A stretch of DNA of 64,000 nt from Auraticoccus monumenti (GTDB lineage: Bacteria; Actinomycetota; Actinomycetes; Propionibacteriales; Propionibacteriaceae), in NCBI RefSeq assembly GCF_900101785.1, contig NZ_LT629688.1, positions 3,906,001-3,970,000 on the forward strand, read 5' to 3'. Of this stretch, positions 18,692 to 28,152 are shown one piece after another (within the stretch, counting starts at the first letter, position 1; every line of letters begins with the position of its first letter). The notes below the pieces were generated by a model. The model ran no database searches and was not told the DNA's origin. It was given only the letters and a program-made list of their open reading frames with translations. A program made the translations under genes and the position numbers.

Positions 18692-19644
18692 GCGGCGGCC
18701 TCCTTGGTGCGCTCGGCGGCCCGCAGCCGGGCCGAGGCGGATCGGGGGTTGGTGGCGATCTCGTCGGCGTCGGGCTTCTCGGCGCCGCGGGTGAGCAGCC
18801 GGAGCTCCGGCTTCAGCCACTCCGGCACCACCGGCAGGTGGTGCGGGGCGGTGTCGGAGGAGGCGGCGGCCAGCACCCGCTTGACCATCCGGTCCTCCAG
18901 GGAGTGGTAGGCCAGCACGGCCAGGCGTCCGCCCACGGCCAGGGCGGACACCGCGGCGGGGAGGACGCCCTCCAGCGCGGAGAGCTCGCGGTTCACCTCG
19001 ATCCGCAGGGCCTGGAAGGTGCGCTTGGCCGGGTGGCCGCCGGTGCGTCGAGTGGCGGCGGGGATGGCGGTGGTGAGGGTCTGCACCAGCCGGGCGGAGG
19101 TGGTGAAGGGCTCCCGCTGCCGCTCGGTCACCACGGCACGGGCGATCCGGTCGGCGAAGCGCTCCTCGCCGTAGACCCGCAGCACCCGGCTCAGCTCGCG
19201 GGCCTCGTAGGTGTTGACCACGACGGCGGCGGTCAGCGCCTGGGTGCCGTCCATCCGCATGTCCAGCGGGGCGTCGACGGCGTAGGCGAAGCCGCGCTCG
19301 GTGCGGTCGATCTGCAGCGAGGAGAGGCCGAGGTCGAGGAGCACGCCCTGCACCCGGGGGCGTCCGAGCCGCTCCAGCACCTCGGGGAGCTCGTCGTAGA
19401 CCGCCTCGACCAGGGTGACCCGGTCACGGTGGGGGGCCAGCCGCTCCTCGGCGCGCTCCAGCGCCATCGGGTCGCGGTCGATGCCGACCACGTGCACCTC
19501 GGGGCAGGCCCTCAGCAGGGCCTCGGTGTGGCCGGCTAGCCCGAGGGTGCCGTCGACGAGGACCGATCCGGGGGCGGCCAGGGCCGGGGAGAGCAGCTCC
19601 ACGATGCGTCCGAGCATGACGGGGACGTGCTCGCGGTTCGCCAC
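18688..19644 (-). CDS. rsmH: 16S rRNA (cytosine-1402-N4)-methyltransferase RsmH (MraW)
   Basis: SAM-dependent methyltransferase that modifies C1402 of 16S rRNA in the ribosomal P site. It has 318 residues: N-terminal [18 protein letters not shown]-binding [14 protein letters not shown], and conserved [22 protein letters not shown] and [15 protein letters not shown] 19644 is the start. It lies 170 bases after mraZ, and that gap holds a structured RNA. Confidence 0.96.
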   Translation of the reverse strand: MANREHVPVMLGRIVELLSPALAAPGSVLVDGTLGLAGHTEALLRACPEVHVVGIDRDPMALERAEERLAPHRDRVTLVEAVYDELPEVLERLGRPRVQGVLLDLGLSSLQIDRTERGFAYAVDAPLDMRMDGTQALTAAVVVNTYEARELSRVLRVYGEERFADRIARAVVTERQREPFTTSARLVQTLTTAIPAATRRTGGHPAKRTFQALRIEVNRELSALEGVLPAAVSALAVGGRLAVLAYHSLEDRMVKRVLAAASSDTAPHHLPVVPEWLKPELRLLTRGAEKPDADEIATNPRSASARLRAAERTKEAAA

Positions 19645-19681
19645 CTCGACCCCTCTCGCCCTGGTCCGTGTGTCGTGGTTC

Positions 19682-19756
19682 CAGCCCGAGGGCTGACTGG
19701 GAAGTGCCGCCTGGCACCGGGGAAGGTGCGCCAGCCAGCGTCAGCTCCTCGGGCTG
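19682..19756 (-). ncRNA. mraW-type structured RNA motif upstream of rsmH
   Basis: On the minus strand, arms at 19756-19747 and 19691-19682 (10 bp), followed by a further 6-bp pairing (GCTGAC with GTCAGC), close a region. Inside it is a hairpin with stem CACC/GGTG extended by CTGGC/CCAG and a TTCCCC loop. A conserved RNA with a CUUCCCC terminal loop is known upstream of mraW genes in Actinobacteria (the mraW RNA motif). The position, strand and loop all fit, so this is very likely that cis element. Its function is unknown; regulation of rsmH or downstream genes is inferred. Confidence 0.78.
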
Positions 19757-19814
19757 AGACCGCGTCACACGGTCCTGCCCTCGTCGTCCTGCTCGTCCTG
19801 CTCGTCCACCCGGG

Positions 19815-20243
19815 TCAGAGCCCGGGGAAGACCTCTCCGTCCATGCCGGCGAACGCCGACTCCTGCGCCGCGGAGTACTCCTGCCAGGTCGCCGCGTCCC
19901 AGATCTCGACCCGGTTGATCGCCCCGATCACGACCACGTCCTTCTCCAGCCCCGCGTAGCCGCGGAGGTGCGGCGGGATGGTGACACGGCCCTGCTTGTC
20001 CGGCGTCTCGTCCGATGCCCCGGCCGCCAGCATGCGCTGGTAGTCGCGGACCTGCTTGACGCTGGTCGGTGCGGAAGCGATCTCCGTCGTCATCTGGACG
20101 AACGTGGCCATCGGGTAGATCGCCAGGGCGCGGTCCTGCGTCCTGGTGATGACCAACCCGTCGGCCAGCTCGTCACGGAACTTCGCCGGAAGGAAGAAGC
20201 GGCCCTTCTCGTCGAGCTTGGGGGTGTGGGTGCCCAGGAACAC
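19815..20243 (-). CDS. mraZ: Transcriptional regulator MraZ
   Basis: First gene of the cluster. MraZ is an AbrB-fold DNA-binding protein that represses its own operon through short direct repeats. It has 142 residues with two SpoVT/AbrB-like halves: [25 protein letters not shown] and [36 protein letters not shown] place the start at GTG 20243, matching the family N-terminus and preceded by GAGGAGG; the frame extending to 20306 would translate through the operator. Confidence 0.95.
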   Translation of the reverse strand: MFLGTHTPKLDEKGRFFLPAKFRDELADGLVITRTQDRALAIYPMATFVQMTTEIASAPTSVKQVRDYQRMLAAGASDETPDKQGRVTIPPHLRGYAGLEKDVVVIGAINRVEIWDAATWQEYSAAQESAFAGMDGEVFPGL

Positions 20244-20280
20244 CTGGACCACCTCCTCGCTCCACGAAGGAACCTCTTCG

Positions 20281-20320
20281 CTCCACTTTCCGCCACTGTA
20301 CTCCACTTCGCTCCACTTGA
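20281..20320 (-). promoter_or_regulatory. MraZ operator: four direct repeats with 10-bp period
   Basis: On the minus strand, AGTGGAG-type boxes recur exactly every 10 bp: AAGTGGAG, AAGTGGAG, CAGTGGCG, AAGTGGAG, in blocks 20311-20320, 20301-20310, 20291-20300 and 20281-20290. Ten-base-spaced GTGG-containing repeats are the known MraZ binding pattern. The array ends about 38 bases before the mraZ start. A TACAGT hexamer falls inside it and could be the repressed -10. Confidence 0.85.
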
Positions 20321-20411
20321 CGATGCTTCTGCTCCCCCGGCGCTCCCCAGGCGCGTCGTCGGGGCGTGCTGGGTGGCGGCTCGTCCGGGCGGTGCCCTCG
20401 GGTCGAGCACG

Positions 20412-20417
20412 TAGAGT
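20412..20417 (+). promoter_or_regulatory. Candidate -10 element for the moxR operon
   Basis: TAGAGT lies 52 bases before the moxR GTG in the divergent mraZ-moxR region. No clear -35 is seen. Confidence 0.35.
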
Positions 20418-20469
20418 TGGCCATCTGGGCCCGCGACCGGGATCCGGGCACGCAGCAGACGGAGGAAGA

Positions 20470-21453
<984 letters not shown>

Positions 21454-21461
21454 GCGCGACG

Positions 21462-22730
21462 ATGCGGAACCCGTGGCGCCTGCTGACCTTCCGGGGGCGC
21501 GTCTTCGTCGTGGTGGGGTTCTGCCTCGGCGCGCTCGCGGCCCTGCTCGGCCAGCGCGACGTCGTGTGGCTCGGCCTGCTGCTGGTGCTGCTGCCGCTGG
21601 TGGCCTCGCTGCTGGTGGCCCGCACCCGGCTGCGGCTGTCCTGCGAGCGCTCGGTGGTGCCCAGCCAGGTGGCGATCGGGGATCCGCTGATCGGCCGGCT
21701 GGTGCTGGAGAAGACCGGGCCGATCCCCTACGGCATCCTCCGCTTCGAGGACTACGTGCCCCGCCACCTGGGGGTGCGGCCGCGCTTCACCGTGCAGACG
21801 CTGGCCTCCCACTGGCGCCGCGAGTTCACCTACCCGATGAACGGCAGCACCCGTGGCCGCTACACCACCGGTCCGCTGATGGTGCGCAGCAGCGACCCCT
21901 TCGGCCTGGCCCAGCTGGACCGCCAGTTCCACGCCACCTCCGAGGTGATGGTCACCCCACGGATCGTGCCGCTGGAGGAGATGCGCAACGCCGGTGGCGG
22001 TGGCAGCACCGGTGAGTCCCGGCCCCAGCGCCTGGGCGTGGTCGGCCAGGACGACGTGCTGGTGCGCGAGTACCGCCAGGGTGACGACGTCCGTCGGGTG
22101 CACTGGCGCTCCACCGCCCGTCGCGGGGAGCTGATGGTGCGCCGCGAGGAGCAGGCCTTCGACCCCAGCGTGACGGTGATGCTGGACTCGCGCAGCGCCG
22201 TGCACGGCGGGCAGGGCAAGGAGTCCTCCTTCGAGTGGGCGGTCTCGGCGGCGGCCTCCCTGTCGCTGCACTTCCTGACCGACGGCTACGACCTCAACCT
22301 GCTGGAGACCCGCGGGCCGCTGACCATGGTCGGCGAGGCGGGCGCGCAGCAGGTGACCACCCGGCACAACGTGGTGCACAAGCTGACCGACATCACCACC
22401 ACCTCCGAGCCGTCGGTGCGCCCGATGATCGAGGCCGCCCTGGCCAACCAGGGCAGCCAGCTGGTGGTGGCCGTCCTGGGCCGGCTGACCCGCGGGGAGG
22501 TCGAGCAGCTGGAACGCACCCGGCACAACCGGGCCGCCGGCCTGGCGCTGGTGGTGGACGCGGACTCCTTCGCCTCGCGGTCGGACCGGGCCGGCGCGGA
22601 GGACCGGACGGAGCACCTGGCCGCGGTGCAGCTGCTCCGCGAGCACCGCTGGCGGGTGGTGGTCGCCGACCGCGAGACCTCGGTGGGCCAGGCCTGGTCC
22701 GACCTCGAACGGATGGGAGAGCTCGTCTGA
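21462..22730 (+). CDS. DUF58 domain protein
   Basis: A 422-residue protein with two N-terminal membrane segments (about 12-52) and a C-terminal DUF58 domain, a von Willebrand factor A-like fold. The diagnostic segment is REYRQGDDVRRVHWRSTARRGELMVR. DUF58 proteins are usual partners of MoxR ATPases. It ends in TGA that shares its A with the ATG of the next gene, so translation is coupled. Confidence 0.9.
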   Translation: MRNPWRLLTFRGRVFVVVGFCLGALAALLGQRDVVWLGLLLVLLPLVASLLVARTRLRLSCERSVVPSQVAIGDPLIGRLVLEKTGPIPYGILRFEDYVPRHLGVRPRFTVQTLASHWRREFTYPMNGSTRGRYTTGPLMVRSSDPFGLAQLDRQFHATSEVMVTPRIVPLEEMRNAGGGGSTGESRPQRLGVVGQDDVLVREYRQGDDVRRVHWRSTARRGELMVRREEQAFDPSVTVMLDSRSAVHGGQGKESSFEWAVSAAASLSLHFLTDGYDLNLLETRGPLTMVGEAGAQQVTTRHNVVHKLTDITTTSEPSVRPMIEAALANQGSQLVVAVLGRLTRGEVEQLERTRHNRAAGLALVVDADSFASRSDRAGAEDRTEHLAAVQLLREHRWRVVVADRETSVGQAWSDLERMGELV

Positions 22731-25012
22731 TGCGTGCCTCTGACCGCAGCGCGATCGCGGTGATGATCGCGGTGGCCCTGTCGAGCCTGACGCTGCTGCC
22801 CCTGACGCAGGACCTCAGCTACGTGCCGCTGGCCCTGGTGGTCACCGTCGCCGTCACCCTGGTCGGTGGTGTCGGCCGACGGCTGGCCCTGGGCAACGGC
22901 GCGGTGCTCGGCGTCCAGACCCTGGTGCTGGTGGCCTTCGTGCTGGGTATCGCCCTGGCCCTGGGTGGGGCCGAGGACGGTTTCCTCAGCCAGGTGGCTG
23001 GGCTGTACACCTCGGCCGCCGAGCACATGCGCACCCAGGCGGCGCCGATGCCCCCGCACCCGGGGGTCAAGCTGCTGCTGGTCACCGCGGTCGGGGTGGT
23101 GGCCGTGCTGACCGACGTGCTGGTGGAGGGCATCGAGCGTCCGGCCTGGGCCATCGCGCCCCCGCTGACGCTCTACCTGGTGCCGGCCCTGGGGCTGGCC
23201 GAGGACCTGAGCTGGTGGCCCTTCGTGCTGCTGGCGGTCGGGTACGCGGTGGTCCTGCTCAGCGAGGGGCTGACCGCCGCCGACCGCTGGCCGCGGTCGG
23301 TGGGCAGCGCCGACCACCCGCAGTCCGACCAGGGCACCCACCTGGGCTACGCGGTGCGCGCCGCGGCCATGGTGGTGGTCCCGGTGATCGCGGCGACCGT
23401 GCTGGTGGGCACGGTGCTGCCGCTGCCCGGACAGCTGGGGTGGGGCTCCGCCGCCGGTCGCGGGGCCGACGGCCCGCTGCAGATGACGGACCCGACGCTG
23501 GACCTCAAGCGCAACCTGACCCAGCCCGAGGACTACACGGTGCTGTCGTACCAGACCGACGGCCCCTCGGGCAGCTACCTGCGGATGGCCAGCCTGCCGG
23601 TGTTCAACGACTCGGGGTGGCAGAGCGCGGCCATCGCGCTGCAGCCGGGTTCGGACCTGCCACCGCCGCCGGGGCTGACCAGCGAGCCGGCCCGCACCCG
23701 CACCACCGAGATCCAGATCGGTGACTTCCGCTCCGAGTACCTGCCCCTCCCCTACGCCACCCGCTCCTTCCAGGCCGAGGGCGAGTGGGCCTTCGACGAC
23801 GTGTCGCTGATGGTGCTGGGCACCGGCCAGGAGCGGAACGAGGCCACCCGCAACCTCTCCTACCAGGTGGAGAGCGTGGACATCGAGCCCGAGGGCAGCC
23901 GCCTCACCGAGGCCGAGCCCGGGACCCCGGAGGACGCCAACCTGACGGCGGCGCTGCCCCCGGACCTCCCCGCGGAGATCATCGACACCGCCCTGGAGGT
24001 GACCCAGGACGCCGAGAGCCCCGCGCTCAAGGCCGCGGCGCTGCAGGCCTTCCTGCGCTCCAGCGAGTTCACCTACAGCACCGAGCCCAACCAGGGCACG
24101 ACCTATGAGCAGCTGGCGGACTTCCTGGTCCGGGACCGGCGCGGCTACTGCGAGCAGTTCGCCGGGTCGATGGCCGTGATGGCCCGCGTGGTGGGCATCC
24201 CCAGCCGGGTCGCGGTCGGGTTCCTGCCCGGCAGCCGCACCGCCAGCGGCTGGGAGGTCTCGGTCCGCGACATGCACGCCTGGCCGGAGCTGTACTTCGA
24301 GGGCGAGGGCTGGGTGCGTTTCGAGCCGACGCCCGCGCTGGTCACGGGCAACGCCCCGCCGTGGACCATCGAGGGCACCAACGCCGGTGGCGACTCCACC
24401 GACGGCGCCGCCGACCCGAGCGCCTCCTCCGCCCCCTCGGCCTCGGAGAGCAGCGCCTCCACCCCGACCCCGACCCCGAGCGACTCCTCCGACGCCCTGG
24501 CACCGACCGACGGGGCCTTCCCCTGGGGCCGGGTCGCGGCCGCGGTGGGGGTCCTGCTGGGCGTGGGGGCCCTGCTGGCCGTGCCCGGTCTGCTCCGGCT
24601 GCGTCGTCGGCGGCTGCGGCTGGACCACGGCGGTGAGGTGCGCGACCGGGTGGAACGGGCCTGGGCCGAGCTGCGCGACACCGCGCTGGACACCGGTCAG
24701 ACCTGGCCCGGCGGCTCACCCCGCAGCGTGGGGACGACCGTCGCGGCCGACCTCGAGGCCGGGCCCGCCCGCGCCCTCACCGCGCTGTCGCAGCTGGTCG
24801 AGCGGGCCCGCTACGCCAGGAGCCTGGAGACCCACGCCAACGTGACCGGGCTGACCCAGGAGGTGCTGGAGGGGATGACCCGCCACCTCACCTGGGACAG
24901 CCGGCTGCTGGCTGCGGTGTGGCCGAAGTCGTTGTTCGCCGGGGTGGAGTGGCGGGTGCCGGACCGGTTCCGCTTCTGGGAGCACATCAGGCTCCCCGGA
25001 CGCCACCGCTGA
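22730..25012 (+). CDS. Membrane transglutaminase-like protein (TgpA type)
   Basis: A 760-residue protein. About six membrane segments occupy residues 8-240. An external transglutaminase-like domain follows, with the catalytic Cys in RRGYCEQFAGSMAVMARVVGIPSRVAVGF and His in MHAWPELYFEGEGWVRFEPTP. A Ser/Thr/Pro-rich spacer, another membrane segment (about 600-625) and a cytoplasmic tail complete it. It is the third gene of the moxR operon. The substrate is not known; an envelope protein or peptidoglycan role is inferred from context. Confidence 0.9.
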   Translation: MRASDRSAIAVMIAVALSSLTLLPLTQDLSYVPLALVVTVAVTLVGGVGRRLALGNGAVLGVQTLVLVAFVLGIALALGGAEDGFLSQVAGLYTSAAEHMRTQAAPMPPHPGVKLLLVTAVGVVAVLTDVLVEGIERPAWAIAPPLTLYLVPALGLAEDLSWWPFVLLAVGYAVVLLSEGLTAADRWPRSVGSADHPQSDQGTHLGYAVRAAAMVVVPVIAATVLVGTVLPLPGQLGWGSAAGRGADGPLQMTDPTLDLKRNLTQPEDYTVLSYQTDGPSGSYLRMASLPVFNDSGWQSAAIALQPGSDLPPPPGLTSEPARTRTTEIQIGDFRSEYLPLPYATRSFQAEGEWAFDDVSLMVLGTGQERNEATRNLSYQVESVDIEPEGSRLTEAEPGTPEDANLTAALPPDLPAEIIDTALEVTQDAESPALKAAALQAFLRSSEFTYSTEPNQGTTYEQLADFLVRDRRGYCEQFAGSMAVMARVVGIPSRVAVGFLPGSRTASGWEVSVRDMHAWPELYFEGEGWVRFEPTPALVTGNAPPWTIEGTNAGGDSTDGAADPSASSAPSASESSASTPTPTPSDSSDALAPTDGAFPWGRVAAAVGVLLGVGALLAVPGLLRLRRRRLRLDHGGEVRDRVERAWAELRDTALDTGQTWPGGSPRSVGTTVAADLEAGPARALTALSQLVERARYARSLETHANVTGLTQEVLEGMTRHLTWDSRLLAAVWPKSLFAGVEWRVPDRFRFWEHIRLPGRHR

Positions 25013-25028
25013 GCCAGGGTCTTCGGGT

Positions 25029-25055
25029 CACCCGCCTCCTGGGCTGAGGCGGGTG
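25029..25055 (+). terminator. Terminator hairpin after the transglutaminase gene
   Basis: A perfect 10-bp stem (25029-25038 with 25046-25055) and 7-base loop starts 17 bases after the stop codon. It lacks a T-tract, as usual in this GC range. Confidence 0.65.
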
Positions 25056-25312
25056 CCGGACGTGGCGCTGAGTGCTCCGGAGGAGCGCGCCGGTGTCGGC
25101 GGGGACGCGGTCCCGCCGCTGCCGAGGATCCCGGGCAGCCGGACCGCGGGCGAGCGCTGCTGCCGGTGGGGTCGGGATCGCGACGCGGTGCAGGGTCCCC
25201 GGACACAGGGTCGGCCCCGGAGAGGCTCGACCGCGTCAGCCGGGAGCCGTGGGCTGATCGGGGTCCGGGCGGCCTCGAGCAGATGACGCGGTGGTGGAAG
25301 GACCCGAGACGC

Positions 25313-25347
25313 AGGACGCCCCCGGACCATCGGTCCGGGGGCGTCCT
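25313..25347. terminator. Bidirectional terminator between convergent genes
   Basis: A perfect 16-bp inverted repeat (25313-25328 with 25332-25347) with a 3-base loop sits 20 bases from the DUF3040 stop, in the 354-bp gap between the convergent transglutaminase and DUF3040 genes. It is the strongest hairpin in the gap. I see no gene in the rest of 25,056-25,312. Confidence 0.75.
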
Positions 25348-25366
25348 CGAGCTCGGGTGCGGAGGC

Positions 25367-25768
25367 TCAGAGACCCTCGTCCTGGCGGCGACGCCAGCGC
25401 TCTTCCATCTTGTCCATGAAGCCTGCGCCACCGTTGCCGCTGCTGGACGAGCCAGGGGTGCGGCTGGGGTCGCGGCTGGGTTCTCCGGGGCCGGTGTCGG
25501 GCCCGGTCGGGCGCCAGCCCGTCACCGCGACGGCCACCGAGGCGGACATCAGGACGAAGCCGATCACGCTGACCCACCAGTAGGTCTGGAGGCCGGCGAT
25601 GAGCAGCGCGACGCCGGCGAAGAAGCCGACTCCTGCGAGGGCAGCATGTCGCCCCTGCACGCCTCGTCGGCGGGTCCCACGCAGCGCGTTCGCGAGCTTG
25701 GGGTCCTCGGCCGCCAGGGCGGCCTCCATCTGCGCGAGGAGCCTTCGCTCTTCCTCGGAGAGGGCCAT
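25367..25768 (-). CDS. DUF3040 membrane protein
   Basis: A 133-residue protein of the actinobacterial DUF3040 family. The N-terminal MALSEEERRLLAQMEAALAAEDPKLA is the diagnostic cytoplasmic helix, followed by two membrane segments (about 43-62 and 65-85) and a charged, Gly/Ser-rich C-terminus. GGAGGTGA precedes the ATG. In mycobacteria its homologue also lies just past the division cluster. Function unknown. Confidence 0.88.
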   Translation of the reverse strand: MALSEEERRLLAQMEAALAAEDPKLANALRGTRRRGVQGRHAALAGVGFFAGVALLIAGLQTYWWVSVIGFVLMSASVAVAVTGWRPTGPDTGPGEPSRDPSRTPGSSSSGNGGAGFMDKMEERWRRRQDEGL

Positions 25769-25830
25769 CCGTCACCTCCGGACGTGATCGGGGAACATCC
25801 CCATCGACCCATCAGCGGGTCGGGTGGCCA

Positions 25831-25836
25831 AGTCTA
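25831..25836 (-). promoter_or_regulatory. Candidate -10 element for DUF3040 gene
   Basis: TAGACT on the minus strand, with TTTCTT 17 bases upstream, lies about 63 bases before the ATG in the 269-bp gap 25,769-26,037. The remainder of the gap shows no gene. Confidence 0.35.
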
Positions 25837-26037
25837 GGTGGCCGCGGGTCGCAAAGAAACTCAGGGTGGCTACCAGTTGGTCACGATCTGGTCAGCGACG
25901 GGCCACCGGTACTTCCGGGGACGGCCCGGGGAGGCGGGCCCGCACCCTGAGGGGCGGCAGGTGGACCGACCCGACGCCCCTCCGGACCGGCTGGGGAACC
26001 GACCAGGAGCTGCCGGGTCGCCCGGCGCGGGACGGGC

Positions 26038-27276
26038 TCAGTGCCGGCGGCCACGGTCGGAGGGGGCGGGCGCCGCCCCGCGGAGGTGGCCGTCGGACTC
26101 CTCCACCACACCGCGCCGCTCGCGCCGGGTCAGCACCGCCCGCTGGACCGCGCTGGGCCCGAAGCGGCGGGTGGCGGCGTCGATGGCCTGCTCGGCCTCG
26201 CGCCAGCCGTGGTCGGGCTCGGTCAGCTCGGGCTGGCGGTAGGCCTCGTCCCGGTCGACCAGACCCTCGACCCGGACCCCGACCCGTCGGATCCGGGCCC
26301 GCTGCAGCCCGAGCCGGGCGTGGATGGCCACCGCCTGGGCGTAGATCTCCTCCGTCACGTCGGTCGGGCTGGAGACGGTGGCCGACCGGGTGAGGGAGGT
26401 GAAGTCGGCGAAGCGGATCGAGACCGTCACGGTGCGGCCGAGGACCCCCGCCCGGCGCAGCCGTCCCGCGGTCCGGTCCGCCATCCGCAGCAGCTCACGG
26501 CGCACCAGCACCGGGTCGTCGATGTCGCGGGCGAAGGTCTGCTCGCTGCCGATGCTCCGCTCGGGAGGGCGGGCGACCACCACCCGCTCGTCGCGTCCCC
26601 AGGCCAGCCGGGCCAGGTGCACGCCGGCGTGCGGGCCGAAGGCCCGGCGCAGGGTCGACTCCGGGGTGTGGGCCAGCTCGCCCACCGTGGTCAGCCCGAG
26701 CCGGTGCAGCTTCTCGGCGGTCGCCTCCCCCACCCCCCACAGCCGCTCCACCGGCAGCGGGTGCAGGTACTCCACCACCTGGTCGGCGGCCACCTCGACC
26801 AGGCCGTCGGGCTTGGCCGAGCGGGAGGCCAGCTTGGCCACGAACTTGTTGGGCCCGATACCCACCGAGCAGGTGATCTGCTGCTCGTCGGCGACCACGG
26901 CGCGCAGCGTCTCCCCGATCTGGACCGCGCTGCCGAAGAGCCGCATCGAGCCCGTCACGTCGAGGAAGGCCTCGTCGATGGAGGCGGCCTCGACCACCGG
27001 GGTGAACTGGTCGAAGACCGCCATCACCGCCCGCGAGACCGCGGCGTAGGAGTCCATGTCGGGTGGGATGACCTCGGCCTGCGGGCTGAGCCGGCGGGCC
27101 TGGGTCATCGGCATCCCCGAGCGGACGCCCTGGGCGCGGGCCTCGTAGCTGGCCGACAGCACCACCCCGCGGGTCGAGCCGCCGACGATCATCGGCCGAC
27201 CGATCAGGTCCGGGCGCCGGCGCAGCTCGACCGAGGCGTAGAAGGCGTCCATGTCGACGTGCAGGATCGTGCTCAC
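26038..27276 (-). CDS. dinB: DNA polymerase IV (Y family)
   Basis: Translesion DNA polymerase. It has 412 residues with intact catalytic residues: HVDMDAFYASVE at the N-terminus and SIDEAFLDVTGSM around 105-117. The helix-hairpin-helix thumb is VERLWGVGEATAEKLHRLGLTTVGELA, and the little-finger domain follows. The C-terminus is basic and lacks an obvious clamp-binding QxxLF motif. The intact acidic residues argue against the inactive ImuB paralogue. It lies 0.9 kb downstream of dnaE2 on the same strand, but no LexA box is seen before it. Confidence 0.93.
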   Translation of the reverse strand: MSTILHVDMDAFYASVELRRRPDLIGRPMIVGGSTRGVVLSASYEARAQGVRSGMPMTQARRLSPQAEVIPPDMDSYAAVSRAVMAVFDQFTPVVEAASIDEAFLDVTGSMRLFGSAVQIGETLRAVVADEQQITCSVGIGPNKFVAKLASRSAKPDGLVEVAADQVVEYLHPLPVERLWGVGEATAEKLHRLGLTTVGELAHTPESTLRRAFGPHAGVHLARLAWGRDERVVVARPPERSIGSEQTFARDIDDPVLVRRELLRMADRTAGRLRRAGVLGRTVTVSIRFADFTSLTRSATVSSPTDVTEEIYAQAVAIHARLGLQRARIRRVGVRVEGLVDRDEAYRQPELTEPDHGWREAEQAIDAATRRFGPSAVQRAVLTRRERRGVVEESDGHLRGAAPAPSDRGRRH

Positions 27277-27351
27277 CGCGCACCTCCGCCGGTGCGACCG
27301 GTCGGCCCGGTGCGGCGGGCGGCACCGGCAGGGCCGCCCGGGCGGGTCGGC

Positions 27352-28068
27352 TCAGCCGCGGATGGCGAAGACGTGCACCCAGGGCGCCAGCGAGGCGAAG
27401 GCCGGGTCCTGGCTGACCTCGCGCTCCAGGCGGAGCAGCTCCTCGAAGCGGTCCGGTCGCTCCAGGTGGCGCTCGGGCACCTGCTCGGAGACGGCGCCGA
27501 TCCCGTGCACGTCCTGGACCGTCCAGCCGGCCCCGGTGAGCAGGTCCACGACACGGGCCCGGTCGAGCAGGTGCGGGTCGGCCCAGGTGCGGCGGGCGTG
27601 GGCGAAGTCACCGGCCACCGCCTGGCTGAGCACCACGGGGTGGCGCTGGGCGACGAGCAGGCTGAGCGCCCCGCGCTGGTCCAGGACCTCGGCGATGTCG
27701 GCCAGGGCCTGCCGGGGGTCGGGGAGCAGCTCCAGCACCCGGTGACAGAGCACCACGTCCACCGAGGAGGCCCCGAAGAGGCTGGAGAGGTCGGCGGTGT
27801 CGCCCTGGAGCCCGGTGATGTAGTCGGTCAGGTCGGCCTCGGCCGCCCGCCGCTGCAGCGCCGCCAGGGCGTCCGGGCTGGGGTCGACCACGGTGATCAT
27901 GTGACCCCGCGTCGCCAGCGCCACCGCGAGCCCGCCGGTGCCGCCACCGATGTCCACCACGCTGGCCCCGGGCCGGTGGTCGCCGGTCAGCCAGTCGGCG
28001 AGCTGACCGTCCAGCAGGTCGGTGAGGAAGCTCTGCGCCACCGACCCGCGACGCCTCGACTCCGCCAT
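27352..28068 (-). CDS. Class I SAM-dependent methyltransferase
   Basis: A 238-residue methyltransferase. Motif I is ASVVDIGGGTGGLAVALA, with the acidic residue of motif II in ITVVDPSPDAL and motif IV-like SVDVVLCHRVLELLPDP. The sequence resembles the UbiE/SmtA-type small-molecule methyltransferases often found next to dnaE2 or dinB in actinomycetes. GGAGGTCAG precedes the ATG at 28068. The substrate is unknown. Confidence 0.85.
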   Translation of the reverse strand: MAESRRRGSVAQSFLTDLLDGQLADWLTGDHRPGASVVDIGGGTGGLAVALATRGHMITVVDPSPDALAALQRRAAEADLTDYITGLQGDTADLSSLFGASSVDVVLCHRVLELLPDPRQALADIAEVLDQRGALSLLVAQRHPVVLSQAVAGDFAHARRTWADPHLLDRARVVDLLTGAGWTVQDVHGIGAVSEQVPERHLERPDRFEELLRLEREVSQDPAFASLAPWVHVFAIRG

Positions 28069-28152
28069 CTGACCTCCTCGATCGCCTCGGCTCCAAACCG
28101 AGTGCGCCCCACCCTAGTTGCCCGGGGTCGGGTTCAGATCGGGTGACCGCGC

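Noticed and set aside
26038-27276. DinB gene interpreted as ImuB
   Set aside because: Both catalytic acidic motifs are intact, and the C-terminal extension of ImuB is absent.
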